Shown in pieces: positions 12,401 to 23,399 of a DNA stretch of 64,000 nucleotides. Position 1 is the first letter of the stretch, and every line of letters begins with the position of its first letter. This stretch comes from Onthophagus taurus. Its lineage: Eukaryota; Arthropoda; Insecta; Coleoptera; Scarabaeidae. Below the pieces are notes generated by a model. That model searched no databases and was not told the DNA's origin. It saw only the letters and a program-made list of their open reading frames with translations. The stretch is from positions 36,773,501 to 36,837,500 of the forward strand of contig NC_091966.1 in assembly GCF_036711975.1 (NCBI RefSeq), read 5' to 3'. The position numbers were made by a program, and so were the translations under genes.

Positions 12401-13880
12401 AAGATATTTTGATGCTTTATGTCATAAAAGAAAGATCAAGAAATACGAATTGCACGGTGATATGATACGATCTGCTTATGTTAATAGAATTATTCAAATC
12501 TGGATGTAATGGGAGTTTAAAATTGTCAAAAATAATATACAATTTTTTACTTTGATAACGTTTGAGTCAATCAAGACATTTAGATGATTAATATCTCAAA
12601 ATAAAGCTTGATTAATAAGAATTTCATAGTGATATATCACATTCTACTCAGATAGCTAGAATTTTTAAAATGAGGTTTCTTGGAAATGCTTAATATGGTC
12701 ACAATTCAAATATAAAGCTTTGTCTTTGATAACTTTTGAGAAATTCAAGATATTATGATGATATACATATATCAGAAAATAAAACCCAATTAATAACAAT
12801 TCCATGATGATATGGTACATTTTATTGAAATATCCAGAAGGTTATAATAATGAACAGTAACATACAATTTTTCTTCGATATCATTTGAGCCAATGAAAAT
12901 ATTTTTATGATTTAACAAATTTGTTTAAAATTTTTAAAATTATTTTAAAAGCCCATATTTTGTACTTTAAATAAATAATTAAATTTCTTTTAGTACAATG
13001 GGAACAAAATGGTGGTAAATGTGGAATTTGTGGTGATCCTTACCAAGTTAAAGAACCCCGACCACACGAAGCTGGTGGAACTTTTGCTAAAGGAATTTTA
13101 TCAAGACATTACAGTGTTGGACAACAAATAGAAATTGAAATTGAATTAACTGCAAATCATTACGGAAGATTTGATTTAAAATTATGCCCAAATAATAACC
13201 CAGCGCAAGAAGCCACGCAAGAATGTTTTGACCGATACCCTCTGTATATCGCAGGATCGAAAGATACAAGTTATTACATTCCTGAGGATGGCAAGAAAAA
13301 GGCCATTTTTACTTATAAAGTTCAATTACCCCCATACGTTACTTGCACCCAATGCGTTTTACAATGGACGTATTATACCGGAAATCAATGGGGTGAATGT
13401 CCCAATGGAACGTTAGCACAAGGATGTGGAGCATCGGAAACTTTTAGAAATTGTGCCGATGTTCGCGTTGTTACAAGCACCGGGGGTGTTGTCCCTCCGG
13501 CTTTCGCAGGCATTGAAAATCCTTATTTATTGTATTATAGGGATTATCAAAAACCGGAACCTTACAACGTTTATCCGTTAGTTGTTCACGAACAAGTTTG
13601 CGTTCCCCATAAATTATACAAAGTAATTCCTGGCATGGCTGATTGGTGTCAAACTAATTGCTTGAAGTATCCGCCTAATTGCCCGGAGAGTGTGTGTCAA
13701 TGCCCGTAAGATTATTATAATAATAAGTTGTTTTCATAATTTATTTTAAATTTTTTTAGGACTACTTGCGATGCTGTTGGTGAATTGGAAGGTCGAACAG
13801 GGGCGGATGTTTACTGTATGGATCAATGTATTGTTTATCCATCTAAATGTCCTGGTGATAAATGTCGCTGTTATGAATGA
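9407..13880 (+). CDS. AA15-family lytic polysaccharide monooxygenase, secreted
   Basis: Three exons join in frame: 9407-9572, 12994-13705 and 13760-13880 (332 aa). The ATG at 9407 opens a 20-residue signal peptide (MRFVFLCCSVIYFFTSYVRG). Cleavage exposes His21 (HGRLMDPPARNSMWR) as the N-terminal copper ligand. The second copper-brace His is His111 in LTANHYGRFDLKLCP, mature position 91, the position known for insect AA15 enzymes. The axial site appears to be Phe206 (SETFRNCADV). Residues ~275-332 hold two Cys-rich modules, MADWCQTNC...CPESVCQCP and VYCMDQC...CPGDKCRCYE. AA15 LPMOs oxidatively cleave chitin and sometimes cellulose outside the cell; in insects they act in cuticle turnover or digestion. 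The 3.4-kb intron is full of repeats. The downstream ZP gene is convergent. Confidence 0.93.
9573..9990. other. start of LPMO intron 1
   Basis: Intron sequence beginning with the donor gtaaat. It is AT-rich, and loosely related to the repeat family that follows. Confidence 0.5.
9990..11410. repeat. diverged tandem repeat cluster in LPMO intron 1
   Basis: Successive units of about 250-300 bp each carry a 'ttttcaagtaataagagaat' element, then 'ttgaactattttgacatata', then 'tttcaaaagacaccaaa', then a 'gtgattagaa...ttttgattcacac' element. At least four units are recognisable (near 10060, 10300, 10550 and 10810). Reverse complements of these elements occur at 31.0-32.9 kb. A small inverted-repeat element interrupts the array at 10958-11220. 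Confidence 0.7.
10958..11220. mobile_element. MITE-like element with ~28-bp terminal inverted repeats
   Basis: The left end (gattatatataatatggatt then gagctaac, from 10961) is the reverse complement, with one mismatch, of the right end (about 11190-11217). The element is flanked by ggttgtgac on both sides (10949-10957 and 11221-11229), consistent with a 9-10 bp target duplication. The surrounding repeat unit reads through cleanly if the element is removed. Inside is a direct duplication around 'cagtacgcttctat' (about 11085 and 11130). There is no coding capacity. The duplication length fits Mutator-type elements better than Tc1/mariner (TA) or hAT (8 bp). Confidence 0.7.
11415..11575. repeat. 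short tandem repeat, ~51-53-bp unit, 3 copies
   Basis: Three units contain variants of 'aagaatgttgagtaaggtta' followed by 'gttttnntttgaaatgtcaatcat', starting near 11425, 11475 and 11527. They lie in LPMO intron 1 between two other repeat families. Confidence 0.65.
11650..12935. repeat. diverged tandem repeat, ~330-bp unit, LPMO intron 1
   Basis: 'acatttagatgattaatatc' followed by 'ttaaaataaagcttgat' recurs near 11668, 11907, 12230 and 12572. 'tgataacttttgagagattc' recurs near 12045, 12384 and 12727. Spacing between full units is about 320-340 bp. The repeat ends just before the exon 2 acceptor. Confidence 0.7.
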
Positions 13881-13906
13881 AATAAACAAAAAAAACTGTG
13901 TACTAA

Positions 13907-13912
13907 AATAAA
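13907..13912 (+). terminator. poly(A) signal of LPMO gene
   Basis: AATAAA lies 27 bp past the LPMO stop; another overlaps the sequence directly after the stop (13881-13886). A T-rich stretch follows, as expected for a 3' end. Confidence 0.55.
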
Positions 13913-14517
13913 AAAGTATTTTTCATTTTAATTTTTGAGTTTTATTATTGAAAAAGAGAGCCATCTTAAATAGAATAGCTTTACTGCGGTATACAGAAAT
14001 CTATTAATCATAGAAATCAATTTTTATGTACAAAAAACTTTATTTCGAATTATTTAATACAGTTTTCTTTTTTTTTGTTCAGAATCATATATTACATTAT
14101 TTAAACAAGCTCTTTTATAGAGTTATAAATGCACACTCGTTTGCATGTTGCTACTTTGTTACATAAAAAACGCTAATTATTAAATTATTTATATTTACAA
14201 TTACATACCTAAAGTTAGATAACAAAATATTAAAGTTAAGTTATTCTCATTCATACTTATATAATTGGTAAATTTATATTCACTTTTTTTAGGTTTATCA
14301 TCACGTCAATTATTAATAATTTTTTTCATGTTATAATCGTTTCAATAAATACAAAAACGATTTAATGATTCTTAACGATTTTAATAATTTAGAGTCTAAA
14401 TAAATTAACGAGTTTACAGGAACGGAAAGGTGATTATTATTAATTGTTTTCTTTTGAGAATGTAATTGAGCACCTCGTCGCCGTGTAATGTGGTTTAATT
14501 TTATAATAAAAAAATAC
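13913..14517. other. intergenic between convergent LPMO and ZP genes
   Basis: About 600 bp separate the two stop codons, so both 3' UTRs must lie here. Minus-strand AATAAA signals (plus-strand tttatt) occur near 13941 and 14039. No other feature is visible. Confidence 0.5.
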
Positions 14518-17500
14518 TTATTTTCCGCTATAATGACTACCGATATTCGAAGGTGGTCCTCTATGCTTATATCTACTTCCTGGTCTGGAATGGACTATTG
14601 CGTAATGATCACTATGAGATGATACAGATCTTGTTGAATTCATTGTTGATCCGCCTGAAGTGTATCCTTTAGGATTTTGAAGAGCTCCATTTAAAGAATA
14701 CCTACGAAAATTCGTATCAAAATTTTATTTGAAAACAAAAAAGATTCTTTTAAACATTGCTTTATTAATATAGTTAACAAAATACAATTTTTTTTATCTT
14801 TTTCTTTGCGCGTTTAGTAAAGCATTAACAAAACAAACAATAAAAATGAAACAGATATAGCACTTCATTGACTAGTAAGCTTTAACAATCTATAATAATC
14901 ACATTAATTCATACCTAGATCCATATTGACTTCCATGCCAAGATCTATAAGGGTCATAATCTTCGATAATACTGGGTTCTTTCTCGATAATTTCAGTTCG
15001 AGCGCAAGCACACGTCATCGCCGAACACAAAAATATATTGATGATCAACATGATTAAAAACAAAATACCAAGAGCAATGCACAACCATAACAACCACGAA
15101 GGACGAATCGTTCCATCATCTTCGTAAAGTTCCTGAACTAAAGGAGCTTCGCTTGGATCTAAAACGAAAACGCTTGTGGCGGCTAATAATTCCCCTCTAT
15201 CAGTAATCAAAGCTTTCGATTGAGTTCCATCCCCACACATCGGTTCGGGGCATTTTCCTTTGCATAATCCAACTTCACACTAAAAATAAAAACAATTAAA
15301 AAAAATCATCTTAATTTTAAACAAAAAAAATACTTGAAAGTGAACTTGGGATCCTTCAGGAAATTTAAATATTGACTGAATCTCAGCGTCGGCTTTACTA
15401 TTTGCTTCGTCGTAAGTAAATGGTGTTATTACATCAGGATTTACAGGACATCCTCTGTCATCGATTAAATTAACGCTGCTATTGGCTTTGCTAAAAGCAA
15501 AGCAGGATTTAACTCTAAACCCATGACTTCCATCTGGTTCGGAAAGCTCCGCTCTTAGACTGTATCTTCTACCATAAACGGCTTGGTTCACTTTTCTTGT
15601 TCCGTCAATTAACCTTAGCGAAACTAGCGAGGTTTTGTTGTTATCGTTTCTGAATCCAACCTTACCACAAGTTATAATGTAGAATTTATCTTCGGCTAAT
15701 TCTAAGGTTTTGTGCAATCTAACCGCTATAGGTACTGAACGTTCATCGGTTTTCTAATTTAAAAAAAAAGAAATAAATTTTATAATAATACACAGTTTTA
15801 CAGAAATAATTAAATTTGCGGGTATTTTATGTTTCTTACAGTTAACGCTATACAGTCGGTTAAATAGAAATAAAAAAGATATATAATCTAGGTTGAAGGT
15901 CTTATTGTGTACCGTAATGTGAGGTTACTTGATTACTAACAGAGGTTACATGGTTTAACACCCTGTATGTAATCATTTTTCTAACAGTTTTATTATCGTT
16001 TGAAATACTATAAAAATTTTTTCTTCAAATTCCGAAGTTTTGAGTGTGCATTAATGTTATCATAGATTTTAGATCTTCTAAGTTCCTTTGCAAACTAATT
16101 GTAATGTAACGATAATGTGGAAAGCATTAAGTTTTAAAGTCTCAGATCACAGAAACTTATTGAGATATCGCCATAAAATAAAAAATGACTTTAAGAAAAT
16201 GTAATTGGTATTTAAAGTGTTGAAGCTCAAATCTTCAAGTTTTGGAGTTATCATTTTATGAATACAATTCTACATAACTACAAATTATTGATCCTAAAAT
16301 AGTATTTAATTAAAAAAAATCGTATCTCAAAAACTAAAGGAGATACCAACATGAAATAAAAAGCAATTTGAAGCAAATTTAATATGTATTTAATGTATTG
16401 AAGATCATTTTTTCAAACCTTCAGATTTAAAAGTTATGATTTTTTGAATACAACCCTGCATAGCCAAAATCATAGATCCTAAAAGAAAAGTATTTAATTT
16501 TATCTCAAGAACTAGATGAGATATCACCATGAAATAAAAGTCAATTTAAAGCAAATTTTATTGATATTTGATGTATTCAATATCATTTTTTCAAACCTTC
16601 AATTTTTGGAGTTATGATTTTTTGAATACAACCCTACATAACCGTATATATTGAAGCTGGAGTAGCAGTAATTTATATTTAAGATATTGTATTTCAAAAC
16701 CTAAATGAGACATCACCATGAAATATAGAGCAATTTAAAGCAAATTTAATTTGTATTTAATGCATTGAAAATCATTTCTTCAATTCTTCAAGTTTTGGAG
16801 TTATCATTTTTTGAATACAACATTGCATGCCGATAATCATAGATCTTACAATAGAAGTAGTTGATTTAAAATAAATCGTATCTCAAAACTAGATGAGATA
16901 TCTTCATGAAATAAAAAGCAATTTAAAGCTAATTTAATTGGTATTTAATGTATTAAAGATCATTTCTTCAAATCTTCAAGTTTTGGAGGTATCATTTATT
17001 GAATACAACCCTGCATAGCCATAATTATAAATCCTAAAATGAATGTATTTAATTTTAAAAAAGGTCGTATCTCAAAAACTAGATGAGATATCTTCTTGTG
17101 ATAAAAACCAATTAAAAGCAAATTTAATTGGTATTTAATTTGTTGAAGCTCATTTCTTCAAATTTTCACATTTTAAATTTATGAGTTTTTGAACACAACC
17201 CTGTATAGCCAAGATCATAGATCTTAAAATAAAAGTATTTAATTTATAAAAAACGTATCTCAAGAACTGGATGAGATATCTTCATGAAATAAAAAGCATT
17301 TTTAAGCTAATTTAATTGGTATTTAATGTATTGAAAATCATTTCTTCAAATCTTCAAGCTTTGGAGTTATCATTTATTGAATACAACCTTGCATAGCCAT
17401 AATCATAGATCTTAAAATAAAAGCATTTAATTTATAAAAATCGTATCTCAAGAACTGGATGAGATATCTTCATGAAATAAAAAGCATTTTTAAGCTAATT

Positions 17501-19824
17501 TAATTGGTATTTAATGTATTGAAAATCATTTCTTCAAATCTTCAAGTTTTGGAGTTATCATTTATTGAATACAACCTTGCATAGCCATAATCATAAATCC
17601 AAAAATGAATGTATTTAATTTTAAAAAAGGTCGTATCTCAAAAACTAGATAAGATATCTTCTTGAAATAAAAAACAATTTAAAACAAATTTAATTGGTAT
17701 TTAATGTATTGAAGGTCATTTCTTTAAATCTTCAAGTTTTGGAGTTATGATTTATTGAATACAACCCTACATAGCCAAAATCATAAATTAAAGTATTTAA
17801 TTTTTAAAAAATCATATCTCAAATAGTAGATGAGATATCTTTTTGAGATAAAAAACAACTAAAAGCATATTTAACTGATATTTAATATATAGAAGATCAT
17901 TTCTTCAAATCTTCACATTTTAAAGTTATGATTTTTTGAACACAACCCGAACAGCCATAATCAAAGATACTAAAATAAAAGTGTTTATATTTTAAAAACT
18001 CATATCTCAAAAAGTTGATGAGATATCATAATGAAATAAAAAGCAATTTAAAGCAAATTTAATTGGTATTAGATTGGTAATAGATTAAAGATCATTTCTT
18101 CAAATCTATAAATTTTGGAGTTATGATTTTTAGAATATATCCAAAGCATAGATCTTAAAATAAAAGTATTTAATTTCAAAAAATCGTATCTCAGTAACTA
18201 GATGAGATATTACTATGAAATAAAAAACAATTTAAAGCAAATTTATTACAGTATTCAGTATTTTAAAGCTCATTTCTTCAAATGTTCAAACTTTGTAGGT
18301 ATGATTTTTTGAATACAATCATAATAGTAGATGATAGAATAAATGTAGTTGATCTTTAAAAAATAATATCTCAGAAACTAGTTGAGATATCGGTATGATA
18401 TAAAAAGCAATTTAAAGCAAATTTAATCAGTAATTAATGACTTATAGATCATTTCTTTAAATCTTTTTTGAAATTACGACTGCATAGAATAAAATTAATT
18501 AATTTCTCAAAAATTGTATCTCAACAACTAATTGATGTATCATCATGAAGTAAAAAGCAGATTTAAATATCATGTTTATTCAATTGAAAATTCCACATTA
18601 ATCTTCTTCTTGAAAAAAAAAGCAATGTGGGGTCTTTTTGCCACTTCCTTTTTAATTAATATTTACGTTACTGTAGAATTAGTCTTTTTCTTATCTATTT
18701 CTTCCACAAGCCGGAGTTGCATTGCTCTCATGAAGCCCTTGCCCTAATACACCGTTTTACCCTTAGCTTTATAACTTTTATGTCTTTATGCTTTACAGTA
18801 ACTTTGCCACATGCACTTATGCGTTCATTCACGAAGCATTTAATAATTAGATAACCACTGGAATAATTGGTTAATTATAGATTGTAGATGTAGATCGTTG
18901 TAATTATAAAATAAAGTAAAAACTAAATTAAAATTGTAATATCGATCCAAACTTTATGATATGTTTAGTTTTAAACGAATCTTATAGTTTCATTTTCTTA
19001 ATTAATAATAATTTATTGGGAAAAATTATAGAAACGCGTATAATCTGATACTGATCCGTTACTTTTACTTATGAAAGCAACACTTTAGAAAGTCATCCAA
19101 CACCTTAAGAAGCCTTCGCATCGAAGAAGCGTAATGTTAAAGACATTTAAGCGAGAGAGACGGAATCGCTCTGGTTGATTCTATAATTGGCAAGCCGGAT
19201 TTTCTTAACGGTACTTCCACGTGCAATTACATTTTATAATCGTTATTTACTTTGTACGTTGCAAGTTGTTAACCGAATCTGATAACATCAATGGCGCATT
19301 TTGTTGTTATAAACGCTCGTTTAAGAGTTTTCTGCTAAATGCCAAGGACGATCACGTTTTAAATCGAGAATATAGGCCAACAAGTAAGGAATGGTATTGA
19401 CTGTTTATTATGGACATGAAATTTCAATAATTTTCTTATTTTTTTTTGTTATTCTTTTTATGGAATCTATTATCTTTATGGTGGCTTTTAAAAAAAAGTT
19501 TTTTCTTCGAATTTTGCATTTTATGCCAAGCTGAAGATAATTTTAATGACCGACGATTATATGACACGGACCATAAAGCGCACTTACGTTGTTGATGAGG
19601 ATGCCGCAAAAGTCCGGGGTGTTTCTTGTGGCCAGAAGGTTGATGTCCAGCGTGACCATATTGGTTCCATCTCCGTGAACCATGCAAGCGGGCGTTCTAA
19701 AGTCTCGGGCGTGAACTGCCCCAAGAAAACTGCTATTGAACGCCACTTTTATGTTCATGTGGCCGGTTTTACAAGTCGCTGAAACTTGCGGTACAAATTC
19801 ATTTGATGGGCTTTGACACCATAT
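14518..19824 (-). CDS. zona pellucida-domain transmembrane protein (5' end missing)
   Basis: Four exons join in frame: 19824-19588, 15753-15334, 15279-14915 and 14701-14518 (401 residues to the stop). The first (IWCQSPSNEFVPQ... with MNIKVAFNSSFLGAVHARDF) is the ZP-N part. The second (KTDERSVPIAVRL..., CGKVGF, SCFAFSKANSS, DDRGCPVNPDV) and the start of the third (CEVGLCKGKCPEPMCGDG) are the ZP-C part with its conserved Cys. A single membrane helix (SWLLWLCIALGILFLIML) follows, then a CACAR segment and a tail of ~110 aa rich in Ser, Tyr, Arg and His. No dibasic furin-type site is obvious before the helix. Insect ZP proteins polymerise in the apical extracellular matrix and shape cuticle. The subfamily is not assigned. 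The signal-peptide exon lies upstream of 19824 and was not found. Confidence 0.9.
15754..16125. other. ZP gene intron, repeat-free 3' part
   Basis: Intron sequence between the acceptor before exon 15753-15334 and the repeat array. No feature is seen apart from a poly-T/A stretch at the acceptor. Confidence 0.4.
16130..18560. repeat. tandem array, ~186-bp monomer, in ZP intron
   Basis: About 13-14 diverged monomers. The landmark (a/g)tatctcaaaaactagatg followed by agatat recurs near 16322, 16500, 16685, 16877, 17070, 17258, 17442, 17628, 17812, 17999, 18186, 18366 and 18520. Each is followed by atgaaataaaaagcaattta, then a ttaattggtatttaatg segment, then ttcaagttttggagttat. The landmark is a dyad: TATCTCA, a 9-bp loop, TGAGATA. 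Related monomers occur at 23.4-24.1 kb and 57.5-60.05 kb. Confidence 0.9.
18565..19587. other. ZP gene intron, 5' part
   Basis: Unique-looking intron sequence down to the donor at 19587. The ORF at 18532-18747 begins inside the repeat and has no recognisable content. Nothing else is supportable. Confidence 0.4.
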
Positions 19825-21320
19825 CTGAAAACAATAACAAAATTACATCTTACAAATCTCTATTAAAAGATGCAATAATTAAAAACGAAGTAATTAATTT
19901 CTTTTTTTGTTTATAGTACTTTATAGTATAGTTTCACTAAAAGGAATTCCGGTCGATTAATTGTGATAATTTATTAGATTATCTAATAATGAACTATAAG
20001 TCGAAAGAACAGTAAAACTAATTAAGATCTTGGTACCGTTTCACAGTAAGCGATGGTAATAATTATACACGCAAAGGACGGAAGTACTAAGGATACTTAA
20101 TATCGTTTCGTATTAACCATTATTTTTAGTCGTTACGTTTACATGAGTTGCAAACCTAAAGACCCTGAACCGCGGTTCTTTTACATGCCACTGCGTGACC
20201 CCCAAGGAGAGATAATCTCTTGTGAGATGTTGCGCTTAAGAGAATCCCAACCCGCAGTTTATTTTCCAAGCTAATAATAAACCCTCCGCGGTTTTCATTA
20301 ATATCTCACGGCGATTTTTCGCCACGTTCAGCCTTTAAGATGAGGGTACTATAATTTACTCCGTCGAACCCTTAATAATAATACCTATAAATCGCCTATG
20401 TTAATTACATTTTTTTTTATTTTTCTTAACCGCGAGACTACATTGCGTTCAGTGGAAGGACGATAAATCACATGCTTATGTGCAAGACCTAATAACAACC
20501 GGCCATCTGTTTCATGAAGCGATCCCTATATTTCTTCGACGATTGTTATAATACAATTGCGGTAGGGTGGTCGTAAATCAAAATTTTTCACTCTTTGCGA
20601 AATGATATTTTTAAAAGCTAAACCGGCCCCGGTTTATACTTTATATAAACCGGTATCATGCGAGGGCTAAAGTGCATCTAAAATCAAGGATGCGTGTAGC
20701 TATGGGTGTATACTATTTTCAGTCGGGTCACGTAAAAACGACACGTTGTGAATGTTGATTGGGATGTTATCAGGACTTTGTACAAGGTGGAATGGTATTG
20801 TTTTACCTACCCGTGGTGTGTCTTGTGCATAGTTTACTAGTACTACACTGTTTGTTAAAGTTTCAAATAACTTTAACTTATAATATTTTTAAGAAACAAC
20901 AAAAATTTAAATAACAATACATTTTTGAAACTTTTTAATCATCAATATTAAAAATCTGTATAAAATTTATTTGTGGAATTTCTAATCTTCCAACATCATA
21001 CCACAAATGCTACAAATTTTGCTTTTTCACGTGGTGTACTTAATGTTAGAACTATGTTAACAATGCAACAAAATCGCAAGAAATCAACCATGAAAGTGAA
21101 TAATAAAGCTAGTTACTTTACGATGAAGCTACTCGTCGTTCTAAAGTGGCGCTAAAATCTCTTAAAGCGCAGATTTAAAAAGCATCATCCAACTAAACCT
21201 TCTCTAAACTGATCAACAGCATTCAAACTGTGATGTTGCATCAACAATGACTGATGGAAAGTTAACTCATTTCGGATCACAAGGTAAGAAATACAAAATA
21301 CATAACTTTTCCCTACAAAT
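19825..21320. other. upstream region of ZP gene
   Basis: Contains the expected but unidentified 5' exon(s) and promoter of the ZP gene. GC content rises in places (20160-20360 and 20450-20710). A palindromic AACCGG motif cluster at 20619-20655 is listed separately. The ORF at 20973-21155 is not recognised and has no supporting signal. Confidence 0.4.
20619..20655. promoter_or_regulatory. clustered AACCGG palindromes (Grainyhead-like sites)
   Basis: TAAACCGGCCCCGGTTTA at 20619-20636 is a perfect inverted repeat. TATAAACCGGTA follows at 20644-20655. The halves match the AACCGG core of the Grainyhead consensus (AACCGGTT), an epidermal and cuticle regulator. The cluster lies about 0.8 kb upstream of the first visible ZP exon, a gene class known to be epidermal. 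A TATATAAA-like stretch overlaps it. Function is inferred from motifs only. Confidence 0.35.
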
Positions 21321-21626
21321 CTAACCTAGACCTGCATTGTCTACTATAACAGATGTTGGAAAACGACATGTAGGGCTACTCTTGGAAAAAGATTTTTTTT
21401 TAAACAAATAATTTTTCTGCTTAGAATGTTTAGATGAAAGAAGTAAGTCCATAACAGCCACCACCTGTTTTCCCCCAATTGTGAGCCTATAATCATTAAT
21501 TAATTGATCTACAAGATTAACTCCTGTCATGGTTAGATTATATGAAGAGAATATACGAGGTTGAGTTAAATCGATTCTTTCTCTGTGCTCTTTTGACCAT
21601 CTTTTCACCGTTTGATGGGATTTCAT
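21321..21626 (-). mobile_element. piggyBac-type transposase fragment
   Basis: The minus strand encodes about 100 aa including VKRWSKEHRERIDLTQPRIF, SSYNLTMTGVNLVDQLIN and DYRLTIGGKQ. This follows the DDE-domain segment of piggyBac/PGBD transposases ('VKRWS...IDVPQP...YN..MGGVDLHDQ...YR...RGKKWW'). Only this segment survives. The tryptophans expected after GGK are changed (QVVAVM), so it is inactive. A LINE tail abuts its 5' side. Confidence 0.8.
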
Positions 21627-22150
21627 AATAATAATAATAATAAGTTTATTGAATATGCATCAAAATGTACAATATTCTCGACAAATAAAGTTTATCTTCA
21701 TTGCTGCAAAGTATTCGTCTATGGAGTAGAATTCCTTTTCTAAGAGCATATTCTTGACCTGTCTCTTCAAACTCTTCATATTCAATGTTTTTAAATGGGA
21801 TGATTAATTCATTGTATAACTTTATAGATATATAGTTGAAATTTTTTTGTGATTTTGGTGTTCTGTGATATGGAAGTTTGATGTCAATCTCCTTGTCTGG
21901 TGGAGTTGGGGCGAGACTCTGTAATTGTGGTTAGTGAATCCTTGTTTTTGTGTATATAGTCTAGGCACGTAAGTATATTATGAGGATGGTAATGTCGGTA
22001 TTTTTAGAGTTTTAAAATGACCTCTACTACTCTGGTTTTGTTCTAGACCTACTAGCGTTCTTATCGTTTTCTTTTGTAGTTTGAAAACTTCTTTTATGGA
22101 AGCACCCCATATTGCTATGCCATACACTGCCATGCTGTGGTAGTATGCAA
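21627..22150 (-). mobile_element. non-LTR retrotransposon 3' end with TTA-repeat tail
   Basis: Read on the minus strand from 22150 down, the frame gives HSMAVYGIAIWGASIKEVFK, then LQKKTIRTLVG and, after stops, NYISIKLYNELIIPFKNIE. This is the typical post-RT C-terminus of jockey/CR1-type LINEs ('YG.I.WG.S....VF.LQK..IR...G'). It ends in (TTA)n at 21628-21643, directly against the piggyBac fragment, so the LINE 3' end appears inserted there. Confidence 0.8.
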
Positions 22151-22610
22151 AATACACATTTGGTGATTCAGCATTACATCATACTTACTTACTGTAGACG
22201 CAAAAGACAAAAGTAAACTCTCTATATCATGAAAATATTAGTAAATACCATGTTTGTTTTTAAACGTTCATTTCAAAGATGCAGACTTTTTTGTTCTGTG
22301 GTGTATTGTATCGTACCTGTTAGTACTTGAAATAGATTTTCTCCAAAATATATAAAAGTCCATGACTCTTAAAGTAATTGTCAAAAAGAATTGTGATCTG
22401 ATAGAACTTCAATAATGTTGATCAAATCCAACCCAACTTTTGACCCCAAAAACATGTTTTCATGATTTTGATTAGTACATTTCTTTTGTATCGTAATATA
22501 CTAAAATTTTATTATTATTATATTATTACTAATATACTAATTCTTTGTATAAAAACAATACTTTGAAGAGATATTTTTCTGAGATGTAAATTCCTGGTAG
22601 TTACCCCTAC
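22151..22610. other. no recognisable feature
   Basis: AT-rich spacer between two LINE remnants, with a short ATT-rich patch at 22509-22545. No gene is seen. Confidence 0.35.
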
Positions 22611-22614
22611 CTTG

Positions 22615-23105
22615 GTGGAATGAGTTCGTGAGTTATACGCTTCGGCCCTTCAGACCGATTTTAATAGTGCATTCTTGACTGGGATGCTGAAGTCCAGTTT
22701 TCGTATCATCTCTTCAGGGACGTTCAGGAGGTTGTTTTTTCTTTCGACCATCTGTGTTCTGGAATTCTGCCGGCATGGCCTCTTTGTCCTTTCCGTCTAA
22801 CGTGCGCCCATCTAATTATGTCCTGCACCCCACATTCAGCAAAGAGTAGCCGACAATTGCTTGAAGGATTTTTATCGTTTTGTTTCGAAAAAGCCCTTGT
22901 GCCCGTCCAGAAGTAATGTTTACTCCAAGATATTTCAACCACATAACCTCATCTCCTCACCTCCTTCTCTTCACAGATTAAGACTGCATCATTATAGCCT
23001 TCTCGCCCAACTTGAACGCCCTTTGCATCGATTTGTCAATTATTTCGTTCGTCACTAAATTGAACAGGAGTGGGCTGAGGTTATCTCCCTACCTCACTTT
23101 AGTTA
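22615..23105 (-). mobile_element. LINE reverse transcriptase / C-terminal remnant
   Basis: From 23105 down the minus strand reads RQGDNLSPLLFNLVTNEIID (RT domain, before the catalytic YADD box), continues with KSMQRAFKLGEKAIMMQS and then YLGVNIT-like pieces. It ends with CGVQDIIRWAHVRRKGQRGH and NALL pieces typical of the ORF2 tail. The YADD box is lost and several stops are present. Confidence 0.78.
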
Positions 23106-23399
23106 CAATTCGTGTACATTTTCTGAGTCTCTCCTCTGTTCATACAAAATCTTGGTCTCAGGTGTATGTGTCGTTTCTCTACGTGTTTTGAGTTATTTTG
23201 TTTTAAATATTCTATGGTTACGGCTAACAAGGACAGTTACTACTTGATCAGTTGACTACTGGTGATCTGTTGGTTCTTTTATTGACTGCATATTCTTCTG
23301 GATACTAAATACTTCGGTAATTATAAACAGATATGTTCATTAAAGTCATGAACGAATTTCTGAATCGTTTAATGTATGCATTGGCAATACATTGGCAAA

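Noticed and set aside
19546-19782. Plus-strand ORF of 78 aa
   Set aside because: Antisense shadow of the ZP-N exon (19824-19588), which has ZP homology and fitting splice sites.
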